This document shows positions 6,981-15,212 of a stretch of 16,537 nucleotides of DNA, one piece after another (positions within the stretch are counted from its first letter, which is position 1; each line of letters opens with the position of its first letter). This stretch comes from JABFXC01 sp035551575. GTDB taxonomy: Bacteria; Gemmatimonadota; Gemmatimonadetes; Gemmatimonadales; Gemmatimonadaceae. Where the stretch lies: positions 1-16,537 of the forward strand of contig DASZNJ010000011.1 in NCBI GenBank assembly GCA_035551575.1, given 5' to 3'. The notes beneath the pieces were generated by a model. It searched no databases and was not told the DNA's origin. It worked only from the letters and a program-made list of their open reading frames with translations. The position numbers were made by a program, and so were the translations under genes.

Positions 6981-9900
6981 CTAACGCTTACCCTCCCCCG
7001 CCGGCCGCGCCCACGTCGGGTACGCCGGCCGTTTCGGCGCCGCCGGCGTCGCCTTCGCCAGCTGCTCCATCAGGATCGCCACTCCCTTCTCCAGCTGCGT
7101 GTCGTGCCCGGCGCGCCAGGCGGCAGGGTCGAGGTCGACCTCGACGTCCGGTGCCTGGCCGCGGTTCTCGATCGCGTATTCGCTCTCCGGCGTCCAGAGC
7201 GCGATGCGCGGCGCCGTCACGGTGCCACCGTCCATCAGCTGCGGATACCCGCCGATGCCGACGAGCCCTCCCCATGTGCGCTTGCCGACGAGCTGGCCCA
7301 CCTTGAAGCGGTGGAAGAGCCACGGCAGCTCGTCGCCCCCGGAGCCGGCGTATTCGTTGATCAGCATCACCTTCGGGCCATAGATCGCGCCGGCCGGGAT
7401 CGGGACGTCCTCGCCGTAGCGGCCGCTCATGTAGTTGAACGGCGCTTCGCGGCGGAGATACTCGATCATGTAGTCGGCGATGTTGCCGCCGCCGTTGTAG
7501 CGCTCGTCGACCACCGCCCCCTGCTTGTCCTGCTGCGCGAAGAAGTAGCGGTTGAAGCGCGTGTAGCCCTCGTTGGCGGTGTTCGGGATGTAGAGGTAGG
7601 CGAGCTTCCCGCCGGAGAGCCTGTCCACCGTCCGGCGGTTGGCATCGATCCACGCCAGGTGCCGGAGCAGCGTCTCGCTCGCCAGCGGGACGACGGTCAC
7701 GTCGCGCGCGCCGGCGCCGTTCGCGTTACGCCCGACGCGGAGGACGACGCTCTTCCCCGCCGTCCCCTGCAGCGCCTCGTCGACGCTCTCGTCCTTCGTC
7801 AGCGGCTGCCCGTTCACCGCCAGCAGGTACTCGCCCTCGCGGACGTTCACCCCCGGCTGCGTCAGCGGGGCGCGGAACTGCGGGTTCCAGCTCTCCCCGG
7901 CGTAGACCCGCGCGAACTTCCACCGGCCGTTGTCCACCGTGTAGTCGGCGCCGAGCAGCCCGTTCCGCGGCGTCGCGTTAGGCATTGACGACGGTGGGCT
8001 GCCGACGAACAGGTGGCCGACCGTCAGGTTGCCGAACACTTCCTGGAACAGGTAGTCGAGATCGGCCCGGCTCCCGAGCCCGTCGAGATAGCCGGCGTAG
8101 CTCTTCTCGGTCGCCGCGAGGTCGAGCCCGTGGTAGCCAGGATCGTAGAAGAACGCCCGCTGCAGCCGGAAGGCGTCGTGGTACATCTCCTTCCACTCCG
8201 CCCGCGGGTCGGTCTCGACCTGGATCTCGGCGGTGGCCAACATCCCCTCCCCCGCCTTCACCGGCTGCGCGAGCGCGGCGATCGCCCACTTTCCCTGCTG
8301 CGCGTACAGGATCTTCTCCCCGTCGCGCGAGATGTCGAACTCGTTCACTCCGCTCACCACCTCGCTCGACTTGCGCTCGGCGAGGTCGAACTTGTGCACC
8401 GTGACGCCGGGGCCGGGCCCCGCCTGCTGGTCCACCGGCACGAGCGGGGCTTCGGCGAGGTAGACGACGCCGGCCTTGCCGGCGACCACGGCGACGTAGT
8501 CGCGCGCGGGCATCGGCATCGCGACGGTCCGCTGGTCGATCCCGGGGAAGTCGATCCGCACGCGGGGCGGCGCGGCCGGCGTCGTCTCGTTCGTCTTGTC
8601 GGGCTTCGCCTTCTTCGCGCCGGCGACGTCTCCGGCCGCCGCCTTCGCCGCGCTCTTCGCCGCGCTGTCCCCCTTCGCCCTCTCCTCGTCGCTCTCCGGC
8701 GCGAGCGGGGACGGCACATCGTCAGGCAGGACGATCGCGTAGAGCGTCCGCGTCACCGGGTGGTCGTACGTCGTCATGCTGAAGTCGGTCGCCGGTCCGG
8801 CATCCGTGCTGGCGACGAACCAGAGGTACTTCCCGCCGATGTCGAACGCCGGACTGCGCGCGTCGCTCATTCCGTCGGTGACCTGCGTGACCACCGCGCG
8901 CGCGACCTCGTACACGAACACTGCGCTCAGCCTGTTCTTCGCCGACCGCCCGTAGGCGAGCCAGCGCGAGTCCGGGGACCACGAGACCTGGGTCCCACCT
9001 TCGTTGAATCCGCCGATCGGATCGGTGTCGACCTTCGTCAGCCGCCCCGTCGCGACTTCAACCATCCAGATCTCGTTCCGGGAGTTCGCGAAGGCGATGC
9101 GGCTCCCGTCGGGGGAGTAGACCGGCGTGTAGTAGTACGTGTCGTCGTCGCCGAGCCTGATTGCGCGCGGCGCGCCCATCCCGGTCTGCCCCCTGAGCTC
9201 GAGATGATAGGCACCGCCGGCGTCCGAGAAGTAGGCGAGCGTCTGGCCGTCGGGCGACCAGGTCGGGTATCGCTCGGTCGCCCCGACGGTGCGCGTGACG
9301 TCGCGCGCGTCGCCCTTCTTCGCCGGCACCGTGATGATCTCCCCGCGCCCCTCGAACGCAGCCCGCACTCCCGTCGGCGAGATCGCTGCGTGCTTCAGCA
9401 TCGTCCCGACCCGGGCCCACTTCGGCAACGCGTCGCTCAGCTCACCGCGTAACCGTACCGCGACCGGCGTGTCCTGCCCCGTCGTCAGGTCGTGCAGCTT
9501 GATCGCGCCGAACTGCTCGTAGACGATCGCGCCCGGCCCCGCCGATGCGCTCTTGATGTCGAGCCCGCGGTTGTCGATGCGCTTCGTCACGCGCTTGCTC
9601 CCCAGCTCGTATGCGTAGAGCGTCGTCGGCCCGTCGCGGTCGGAGAGGAAGAACACGGTGTCGCCCACCCACATCGGGAGCATGTCGGTCGAGTTGTCGC
9701 GCGGGATCCGCTCGATGCTCGCGTCGGCGAGCGTCGCGATCCAGATCGGCGTCGTCCGTCCGCCGCGATAGCGCTTCCAGATCGCGTTCGCGTTCACGAT
9801 CGGCATGTACGCGAGCCGCTTCCCATCGGGGCTGAACGATCCGGCGAACCCGCTCGGCAGGTCGATCGCCGTCGGCGCGACGTCGTTCACTCCCTGCACG

Positions 9901-10334
9901 TACAGCCGCGCCGGTATCCCGCTCGCCGACTGGCTCTCCCGCATCGACGCGAACATCACCTTGCCGTCGGGGGTCCACCCGCGCGCCATGTCCTGGCTTG
10001 GATGATACGTCAGCCGCTTCGGCGTCCCTCCCGACGTCGAGATGACGTAGACGTCGATGTTCCCGTCGAGCGTGCTCGTGTAGGCGATCGACCGCCCGTC
10101 CGCCGAGAACCGGCAATCCGTCTCGTTCCCAGGCGACGCCGTCAGGCGGCTCGCCGTCCCCCCGCTCCGCGGCACCAGCCAGATGTCCCCGGCGAAGCTG
10201 AAGCAGATGTCGGTCGCGCTGACTGCCGGCGCCCGCATCAGCAACGGCTGCTCCCCCTGCGCGGAAAGTGTCGAGGCGACGGGAGCGGCGACCGCGGCGA
10301 GGAGCGCGGCGACGCCGGTGCGAAGGAACGACAT
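6981..10334 (-). CDS. Tricorn-like S41 family peptidase, secreted
   Basis: This 1117-residue protein begins with a signal peptide (about 1-25, cleavage near STLSAQG). Two beta-propeller regions with PD40-like repeats follow (about 30-330 and 340-545; for example FSADGRSIAYTS, SPDGKRLAYMP, SPDGQTLAYFS, SPDGSRIAFAN). Next come an Ala/Lys/Glu-rich linker (about 545-592), the first protease subdomain with His774 in LTVGHLFV, a PDZ domain (about 790-885, REGEYLLAVNGQPL), and the second protease subdomain with nucleophile Ser998 in NEYAGSGGDE and Glu1056 in AIENRG. This is the order of tricorn protease, a large peptidase acting after the proteasome in archaea; the bacterial exported homologues probably degrade peptides in the periplasm. 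The Ser before the catalytic His in archaeal tricorn is Gly here. The ATG at 10334 has GGAG 9 nt upstream. The gene ends in CGT-TAG-GC and appears to stand alone. Confidence 0.92.
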   Translation of the reverse strand: MSFLRTGVAALLAAVAAPVASTLSAQGEQPLLMRAPAVSATDICFSFAGDIWLVPRSGGTASRLTASPGNETDCRFSADGRSIAYTSTLDGNIDVYVISTSGGTPKRLTYHPSQDMARGWTPDGKVMFASMRESQSASGIPARLYVQGVNDVAPTAIDLPSGFAGSFSPDGKRLAYMPIVNANAIWKRYRGGRTTPIWIATLADASIERIPRDNSTDMLPMWVGDTVFFLSDRDGPTTLYAYELGSKRVTKRIDNRGLDIKSASAGPGAIVYEQFGAIKLHDLTTGQDTPVAVRLRGELSDALPKWARVGTMLKHAAISPTGVRAAFEGRGEIITVPAKKGDARDVTRTVGATERYPTWSPDGQTLAYFSDAGGAYHLELRGQTGMGAPRAIRLGDDDTYYYTPVYSPDGSRIAFANSRNEIWMVEVATGRLTKVDTDPIGGFNEGGTQVSWSPDSRWLAYGRSAKNRLSAVFVYEVARAVVTQVTDGMSDARSPAFDIGGKYLWFVASTDAGPATDFSMTTYDHPVTRTLYAIVLPDDVPSPLAPESDEERAKGDSAAKSAAKAAAGDVAGAKKAKPDKTNETTPAAPPRVRIDFPGIDQRTVAMPMPARDYVAVVAGKAGVVYLAEAPLVPVDQQAGPGPGVTVHKFDLAERKSSEVVSGVNEFDISRDGEKILYAQQGKWAIAALAQPVKAGEGMLATAEIQVETDPRAEWKEMYHDAFRLQRAFFYDPGYHGLDLAATEKSYAGYLDGLGSRADLDYLFQEVFGNLTVGHLFVGSPPSSMPNATPRNGLLGADYTVDNGRWKFARVYAGESWNPQFRAPLTQPGVNVREGEYLLAVNGQPLTKDESVDEALQGTAGKSVVLRVGRNANGAGARDVTVVPLASETLLRHLAWIDANRRTVDRLSGGKLAYLYIPNTANEGYTRFNRYFFAQQDKQGAVVDERYNGGGNIADYMIEYLRREAPFNYMSGRYGEDVPIPAGAIYGPKVMLINEYAGSGGDELPWLFHRFKVGQLVGKRTWGGLVGIGGYPQLMDGGTVTAPRIALWTPESEYAIENRGQAPDVEVDLDPAAWRAGHDTQLEKGVAILMEQLAKATPAAPKRPAYPTWARPAGEGKR

Positions 10335-10457
10335 GGAGGAAGCTCCGGGCTGTTGGGTGTCCGGCGAAGCTATGGCTCATCGTCGCCCGACACCAGACGC
10401 GCTCCCTCTCGCATCTCCCTCGACGCTGTCGCTGTGCCGCCATCGCTGCCGGCACGT

Positions 10458-10513
10458 GGCTGACAGCTGATGGCTGACAGCTGATGGCTGGCAGCGGACG
10501 GCTGATAGCTGCC
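10458..10513. repeat. Heptanucleotide tandem array (ggctgac/agctgat)
   Basis: Eight consecutive 7-nt units alternate between ggctgac-like and agctgat-like sequence, with drift in the last four. The array occupies the 222-bp divergent gap 10335-10556 between the tricorn-like protease and patatin genes. Related sequence is found at 12642-12709. I see no clear promoter pair in the remainder of the gap. Confidence 0.8.
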
Positions 10514-10556
10514 CTCGGCCCTTCCCCGCGCGCCGCACGCGCTGTTTCGTCCACTC

Positions 10557-11618
10557 GTGCCCTCCGCTCTCTCCCTCCGCGCCGGCCCCGACGCATTGCG
10601 CATCATTCGCGAGCGCGGGCTGCGCGCGGAGGACGTCGACGTCGTCCCTGGCGCGTCCGGGGGCGCGAAGTGGCTCGTCCTCGCCGGACTCGATCGCTTC
10701 CTCTTCGGGGAGTTCTTTCGCGCCCCGCGCACGCGACCCCTCCACCTCATCGGGTCGTCGATCGGCAGCTGGCGGATGGCCGCGTTCGCGCAGCGCGATC
10801 CCGTCGTCGCGCTCGAGCGTGCGCACCACGCCTACATCTACGACCAGCAGTACTCGCCGAAGCCGAGCGCGCACGAGGTGACCGAAGTCGGCCTGCGGGT
10901 GCTCGACATCCTCCTCGGCGACACCGGGATCGACGACATCCTCGGCAACAGGTCGAAGCACCTGCACATCATCACCACGGAAGGACGCGGGCTCGCGGCG
11001 AGCGACCGGCGGATCCTGCTCGCCGCGTCGATGGCCGTGGCCGCCGCCGGGAACCTGCTCAGCCGGCGGACGCTCTCGCTCCAGCTGCGGCGCTTCATCT
11101 TCCACACCGCCGGGGACACGAGCCCCTTCACCGGACTCGAAGACTTCGAGACCGTCCACGTTGCGCTCACCCGCGAGAACATCCGCGCCGCGCTGCTCGC
11201 GTCGGCGTCCATTCCGCTCGTCCTCGAGGGAGTCGCGATCCCCGGCACCGGCGGCGTGCACTGGGACGGCGGTGTCCTCGACTATCATCTCGACATGCGC
11301 TTCGGCGCGGGCGACGGGCTGGTACTGTATCCGCACTTCTACTCGCACATCGTCCCCGGCTGGTTCGACAAGTCACTCAGCTGGCGCCGCGCCCGCGTCG
11401 ACAACTTCCGCCGCGCACTCATCATCGCCCCCTCCGACGACTTCGTTGCCGCCCTCCCTGGCGGCAGGATCCCCGACCGCAAGGACTTCTATGCCTTCGA
11501 CGACGCCGAACGCATCACCCGCTGGCAGCAGGCCGTGGACGCGAGCCAACGGTTAGGCGACGAGCTGCGGGAGCTGCTGGAGTCGGGAAAGATCGCGGAG
11601 CGCGTGAGGCCGTGGTGA
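10557..11618 (+). CDS. Patatin-like phospholipase family protein
   Basis: This 353-residue predicted lipid acyl hydrolase uses a Ser-Asp dyad. The nucleophile elbow is GSSIG (Ser68) after a hydrophobic strand (PLHLI), and the Asp is in HWDGG (Asp237), which carries the patatin DGG signature. ASASIPLVLEG (about 215-225) matches the conserved A-S-x-A-x-P region of patatins. The usual N-terminal oxyanion loop DGGGxRG is replaced by PGASGGAKW (31-39), which still supplies glycines before the nucleophile. There is no signal peptide, so it is probably cytoplasmic or membrane-associated. The start is the GTG at 10557, with no good Shine-Dalgarno. The gene is divergent from the tricorn-like protease and convergent with the BTAD gene, so it is probably monocistronic. 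A TTA-GGC Leu-Gly pair lies at 11553-11558. Regulation is not evident. Confidence 0.87.
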   Translation: MPSALSLRAGPDALRIIRERGLRAEDVDVVPGASGGAKWLVLAGLDRFLFGEFFRAPRTRPLHLIGSSIGSWRMAAFAQRDPVVALERAHHAYIYDQQYSPKPSAHEVTEVGLRVLDILLGDTGIDDILGNRSKHLHIITTEGRGLAASDRRILLAASMAVAAAGNLLSRRTLSLQLRRFIFHTAGDTSPFTGLEDFETVHVALTRENIRAALLASASIPLVLEGVAIPGTGGVHWDGGVLDYHLDMRFGAGDGLVLYPHFYSHIVPGWFDKSLSWRRARVDNFRRALIIAPSDDFVAALPGGRIPDRKDFYAFDDAERITRWQQAVDASQRLGDELRELLESGKIAERVRPW

Positions 11619-11624
11619 GAGACG

Positions 11625-11763
11625 GGGTGTCAGGTGCAGGTGCCGGAACGACGCTACCGCTCGCCCTCCCCCCCCGGAGCCTTACAGCAGTACCTGATAC
11701 CGGGCGCCCCTGCCACGTGACAGTCAGCAGTCTCGCCTGACACCTGACCCCTGACACCCGGCA
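11625..11763. repeat. Inverted set of 7-nt repeats (gtgtcag/ctgacac) in convergent gap
   Basis: Just after the patatin stop, gggtgtcaggtgcaggtgcc (11625-11644) reads in 7-nt steps. At 11736-11763 the other strand carries the same type of unit (cctgacacctgacccctgac and onward), so the two sets are inverted about the centre of the 157-bp convergent gap 11619-11775. A stem between them could form in transcripts from either side and act as a bidirectional end signal; this is inferred. Confidence 0.6.
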
Positions 11764-11773
11764 GCTTCGCCGT

Positions 11774-11841
11774 GCCTAACGCCTGGGTCCTGGCTCGCGG
11801 TTCCCCGCCGTGCCCAACGCCTGGCCCCCGGCCCCTGGCAC
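11774..11841. repeat. Direct repeat and 7-nt units inside the BTAD gene 3' end
   Basis: A near-identical segment of about 16 bp occurs twice, cgtgcctaacgcctgg (11771-11786) and cgtgcccaacgcctgg (11810-11825). Three 7-nt units of the type ctggccc/ccggccc follow (11821-11841). The sequence encodes the low-complexity C-terminal tail of the regulator on the minus strand. Confidence 0.6.
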
Positions 11842-12579
11842 GCCATTCGCCGGCGTCGCCGCCGGTCCGACCATCGCGCGCAGGCGCCGCGTCTCGGCGA
11901 GGACCTCGACGGCGGGATCGGTCTCGAGGAAGGTGCGGATCCGTGCCTCGTAGGTGCGCCCGGCTCGGAGCGCCTCGTGCGCGTCCCCGCACGACTCGAG
12001 CGCGCGCATCAGGGCGAGCGTCGGTGCGCTCGCGTACGGTTCGAGGTCGGCGTGGCGCCGGAGCAGGTCGATCATCCGCTGGTTCTCGCCGCGCGCTGCG
12101 GCGATCGCGGCGAGCCCGTCGAAGACGGCCACGGCCCGCGCCGTCAGGCGCGTGCGCTGGTCGCTCGCCCACTGCTCGAAGTCGACCGCGTCCTCGAGGA
12201 AGAACCCGGCGAGAAACTCCCCTTCGTAATCGGCGGCCGCGCGCTCGAGGTCCCCGGCGTCGCACGCCTCCTCGAAGTCGACGACGTCGATGTACATCCG
12301 GCCCGTGTCGAGCCGTATCGTCTCGCCGAGGTCGATCACGACGTCCCCACCCAGCTCGGCGCGGACGGCGCGCACCAGGCGATCGAGCTTCTCGCGGGCG
12401 ACCAGCTCGCTCTCGCGATGCCAGAGGAGCGTCGCTGCCCGCCCGCGATCGATCCCTGCGTCGCGGGCGATCGCCAGCAGCGCGACCAGCGCCAGCCGGC
12501 GCGGCGAGGCTTCGCGCCCGAGCGTGTCGTGCGTTCTCTCGGCAGCCGCCGTCGCGCCGAGCAGCCGGATGTTCGCCAT
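11776..12579 (-). CDS. BTAD domain transcriptional regulator (SARP-like)
   Basis: This 267-residue protein has an N-terminal winged-helix-like DNA-binding region (about 1-100, including REASPRRLALVALLAIARD and ATLLWHRESELVAREKLDR, typical of SARP/AfsR-type OmpR folds). A bacterial transcriptional activator domain of helical repeats follows (about 100-235, including DFEEACDAGDLERAAADYEG, EFLAGFFLEDA and a TPR-like segment ending RIRTFLETDPAVEVLAETRRL). Such proteins usually activate nearby or pathway genes. The partner may be the divergent hydrolase-protease cluster 170 bp away, which is inferred from position only. The last about 28 residues (Gly/Ala/Pro-rich) lack domain character and are encoded by 7-nt-repeat DNA with a duplicated cgtgccYaacgcctgg segment. 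The gene ends CGT-TAG-GC. The ATG at 12579 has no clear Shine-Dalgarno. Confidence 0.83.
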   Translation of the reverse strand: MANIRLLGATAAAERTHDTLGREASPRRLALVALLAIARDAGIDRGRAATLLWHRESELVAREKLDRLVRAVRAELGGDVVIDLGETIRLDTGRMYIDVVDFEEACDAGDLERAAADYEGEFLAGFFLEDAVDFEQWASDQRTRLTARAVAVFDGLAAIAAARGENQRMIDLLRRHADLEPYASAPTLALMRALESCGDAHEALRAGRTYEARIRTFLETDPAVEVLAETRRLRAMVGPAATPANGVPGAGGQALGTAGNREPGPRR

Positions 12580-12641
12580 GGGGCGAACGTACTGCGGTCA
12601 GCCGCCCGTCGCCAGCTTCACGTCTCTTGCCCGCTGGCTAA

Positions 12642-12709
12642 CAGCCGTCGGCCATCAGCCTCCATCGCCGCGTTAACCACCGTCGCTCGACGCTGATGGC
12701 TGGCGGCTG
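12642..12709. repeat. 18-bp inverted repeat in divergent BTAD-hydrolase gap
   Basis: The left arm at 12642-12659 (cagccgtcggccatcagc) and right arm at 12692-12709 (gctgatggctggcggctg) are complementary at 16 of 18 positions, separated by 32 bp. The unit is related to the 7-nt array at 10458-10513. The right arm ends 5 bp before the -35 box of the hydrolase promoter. It could be an operator or simply a repeat insertion. Confidence 0.7.
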
Positions 12710-12714
12710 CTCCT

Positions 12715-12743
12715 TTGACTGCCACCGCGACCGTTCCTAGCAT
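12715..12743 (+). promoter_or_regulatory. Predicted sigma-70-type promoter for the hydrolase-metalloprotease operon, leaderless
   Basis: A -35 box ttgact (12715-12720, 5 of 6 to consensus) is followed by an exact 17-bp spacer and a -10 box tagcat (12738-12743, 4 of 6). The predicted start of transcription, about 7 nt past the -10, falls on the ATG at 12750. No Shine-Dalgarno is present, consistent with a leaderless mRNA. Confidence 0.6.
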
Positions 12744-12749
12744 TCGCCC

Positions 12750-13676
12750 ATGTCCAGGCGCGACGACTTCATCGCCTTCCGGCGCTCGCTCGGCGCGACC
12801 CCGCGGCTGCACCGCCGCACAGTGCGGGCGCGCGGCATCGACTTCGCCGTCTGGCACACCGCGGCAGTGCCGGGTGAGCCGCCGCTCCTCTGCATCAATG
12901 GCGGGCTGCTCTACGACCACTCGCTGCTCTGGCCGGCGCTCTCCCCCCTCGCTGCCAGGCGGCAGCTGTTCTTCTACGACCAGCGCGGCCGGGGCATGAC
13001 TCCGCCGCCGCCGGGTCCGAAGAAGGCGCGCATCGAGCACGACGCCGGCGACGTCGTGGCGATCCGTGAGGCGTTAGGCATCGCCCGCTGGGACCTGCTC
13101 GGGCATTCGTGGGGCGGGGGGATCGCGCTCCTCGCCGCCGAGCGGGATCTCGCGGGGACGCGCGCGGTCGTTGCCGTCTGTCCGGTGGGCCCGACCAGCA
13201 GCTGGATGCCGGCGCTCGACGCGGCGGCCCTCGCCCGGCTCGGCCCCGCTGAGCGCGCGGTGCTCGAGCACCACCCGCCGTCGTCGCTCGCGAGCGACGA
13301 CCCCGGCGTGCAGAGCGCGCACTCGCGTGCGGTCTACCCCGCCTGGTTCGCCGACCGGGAGCTCGCCGCCATGTTTTCCCCGCCTCGTGCGACCAGCGTC
13401 ACCGGCGCGGCGGTCGCGGCCCATTTGCGCCGCGAGGGGTATGACTGGCGGGCCCTCCTCAGTGCCCTTCCAGTACCCGTGCTCGTCATTCATGCAGAGC
13501 GCGATTTGCTCCCCTGCGAGTCCACCCGCGAGCTGGCGAATACTCTCGGGTCCTCGGCACGGCTTGTCGTCGTCCCCGCTTCGGGACACATGCCTTTCTG
13601 GGAAGCACCCGAGCGCTTCTTTGCTCTGATCGATTCGTTCTTGTCGGCGCCAGCGCAGGAGTGGGTCCCCCCATGA
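12750..13676 (+). CDS. Alpha/beta hydrolase, proline iminopeptidase-like
   Basis: This 308-residue cytoplasmic-type hydrolase carries FFYDQRGRGMT (about 73-83, the YDQRGxG signature of proline iminopeptidase and related S33 peptidases/esterases). The nucleophile elbow is LGHSWGGGIA (Ser about 122), the acid Asp is in HAERDLLP, and the base His in ASGHMPFW near the C-terminus. The oxyanion strand reads CINGGLLYDH, with NGG in place of the common HGG. It may cleave N-terminal residues from peptides, or it may be an esterase. It is the first gene of a probable operon: its TGA overlaps the ATG of the first matrixin gene (ATGA at 13673-13676). Translation starts at the ATG at 12750, essentially at the predicted transcription start. 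A TTA-GGC Leu-Gly pair lies at 13074-13079. Confidence 0.87.
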   Translation: MSRRDDFIAFRRSLGATPRLHRRTVRARGIDFAVWHTAAVPGEPPLLCINGGLLYDHSLLWPALSPLAARRQLFFYDQRGRGMTPPPPGPKKARIEHDAGDVVAIREALGIARWDLLGHSWGGGIALLAAERDLAGTRAVVAVCPVGPTSSWMPALDAAALARLGPAERAVLEHHPPSSLASDDPGVQSAHSRAVYPAWFADRELAAMFSPPRATSVTGAAVAAHLRREGYDWRALLSALPVPVLVIHAERDLLPCESTRELANTLGSSARLVVVPASGHMPFWEAPERFFALIDSFLSAPAQEWVPP

Positions 13677-14395
13677 AGCAGACGTTGCTGATCGCTTCAC
13701 TGACCTTGACCGTCGCCGCGGCCGCGACAGCCGCGATTCCGTTCGCGCGGCCCAGCGAGCCGCACGAGTCGAGCGCGGAAGGATCGCTCGCCTACGCGAG
13801 CGCCCGCACGACTCGCGGCCGGCGCGATGCGGCCGAGGTCAAGCGCAAGCTGCAACAGGCCGAGCCGGGAACCTACATCGGCGAGATCCTCCTCACGCGC
13901 GACTCCGCCCTCGCTCGCTGGCACGACCGCACGAAGCAGCCGCTTCACGTCTGGATCCAGCCGTCGAGCAGCATCCCCGACTGGCAGCCCGGCTTCGTCG
14001 ACCAGGTGCGCGGCGCATTCTCGGCGTGGGCCGCGACCGGCATCCCGGTCCGCTTCTCCTTCGTCTCCGATTCGGCGCAGGCCGACGTCCACGTCCGCTT
14101 CATCGACCAGTTCAGCGCGCCGATCAGCGGCAAGACCCGCTGGGCGCGCGATGACCACTGGTGGATCGTCGACGCCGACATCGTGCTCGCGGTCCACCAC
14201 GATGGTGGCGAGGCGCTCGACCGCTCGGCGGTGCGCGCGATCGCGCTGCACGAGGTCGGACACATGCTCGGGCTCGATCACACGTCGGACGTCGCGAACA
14301 TCATGACGCCCCGCGTCCGCGTCCGCGAGCTCTCGCCGGCGGACCGGATGACGATGAAGCTCCTCTACTCGCTCCCTCCCGGGCCCGTCCGTTAG
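13673..14395 (+). CDS. Matrixin-type zinc metalloprotease, exported (copy 1)
   Basis: This 240-residue metzincin has an N-terminal signal peptide (MKQTLLIASLTLTVAAAATA, cleavage about residue 20-25), a short pro-like segment, and a catalytic domain. The zinc site is HEVGHMLGLDH (His193, Glu194, His197, His203), and the Met-turn is NIMTP (Met211), diagnostic of metzincins such as matrixins. I chose the ATG at 13673 over a GTG at 13661 because it gives the signal peptide directly, overlaps the hydrolase stop as ATGA and has AGGAG 11 nt upstream. The next gene is a homologue 4 bp downstream. It probably digests extracellular or periplasmic proteins. The sequence PGTYIGEIL before the domain is conserved in both copies and may be part of a propeptide. 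The stop is embedded in CGTTAGGC (14390-14397). Confidence 0.88.
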   Translation: MKQTLLIASLTLTVAAAATAAIPFARPSEPHESSAEGSLAYASARTTRGRRDAAEVKRKLQQAEPGTYIGEILLTRDSALARWHDRTKQPLHVWIQPSSSIPDWQPGFVDQVRGAFSAWAATGIPVRFSFVSDSAQADVHVRFIDQFSAPISGKTRWARDDHWWIVDADIVLAVHHDGGEALDRSAVRAIALHEVGHMLGLDHTSDVANIMTPRVRVRELSPADRMTMKLLYSLPPGPVR

Positions 14396-14399
14396 GCAG

Positions 14400-15212
14400 A
14401 TGCGCCGCGCCGACTGGGTCGCCGTCGTCCTCGTCGGCACCGTCGCCGCTGGCGTCGGCGGACTGATCGTCACCGCGCCGCGCCCGCAGCCGGTTGCCGC
14501 GCCGGCGCCCGACAGCGCGAGCCCCTCTTCCCCCGGCGCGCCCGTCGATTCCGCCGAAGGCTCAGCCACCGTCGCGCTCACGGGGCCGCGGGGGCGCGAG
14601 GTGCGCGGACGCCAGGTCCGCTCCGGGAACGCGGCACCCGTGCGCGACATCGAGGAGATCCAGCGCCACATCCGGCTCGGCGCCCCGGGCACCTACATCC
14701 AGGACATCATCGACGAGCAGGACGCCGAGCTCGTTCGCTGGCCCGAGTCGACCGTGTTCCGCGTCTGGATTGCGCCGACGACCACCGCGAGCGAGTGGCG
14801 CCCCGAGTACGTGGACAGCGTGCGCGCCGCGTTCACCGTATGGGCCGCGGCCGGCGCACCGATCGGTGCGCAGTTCATCAGCGACTCAGCCGCGGCGAAC
14901 GTGCGCATTCACTGGATCGACCGCTTCGAGGAAGGCGGCACGATCGGCCAGACGCTGCAGACCTGGGATCAGTACCGCTGGCTCGTCGCCGGCGACATCA
15001 CCATCGCGACCCACGCGACGACGGGACAGACGCTCGGCCCCGACTGGATCCGGGCCACCGCGCTGCACGAGATCGGGCATCTCTTCGGGCTCAATCATTC
15101 GAAGACCGAGGGCGACATCATGGCGAGCCAGGCCCACGCGCTCGAGCTGTCGCGCGCCGACCTCGCGACGCTGCGGCTGCTCTACGCCCTCCCCCCGGGC
15201 GCGGTGCGCTGA
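14400..15212 (+). CDS. Matrixin-type zinc metalloprotease (copy 2, paralogue)
   Basis: This 270-residue protein is homologous to the preceding gene over about its last 175 residues. It has an N-terminal hydrophobic segment (about 6-25) that could be a signal peptide or membrane anchor, a Pro/Ser/Ala-rich stretch (27-60), PGTYIQDII (96-104) and the catalytic domain. The zinc site is HEIGHLFGLNH (His223, Glu224, His227, His233) and the Met-turn is DIMAS (Met241). Both copies end in LPPGxVR. By eye the two are roughly 40% identical in the shared part, so the duplication is old. The 4-bp spacing and weak ribosome-binding site imply coupling to copy 1. The longer linker suggests a surface-tethered form, whereas copy 1 may be freely exported; this difference is inferred. 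Confidence 0.87.
   Translation: MRRADWVAVVLVGTVAAGVGGLIVTAPRPQPVAAPAPDSASPSSPGAPVDSAEGSATVALTGPRGREVRGRQVRSGNAAPVRDIEEIQRHIRLGAPGTYIQDIIDEQDAELVRWPESTVFRVWIAPTTTASEWRPEYVDSVRAAFTVWAAAGAPIGAQFISDSAAANVRIHWIDRFEEGGTIGQTLQTWDQYRWLVAGDITIATHATTGQTLGPDWIRATALHEIGHLFGLNHSKTEGDIMASQAHALELSRADLATLRLLYALPPGAVR

Noticed and set aside
8013..9452. Plus-strand open frame of 479 codons
   Set aside because: Antisense shadow of the tricorn-like protease.
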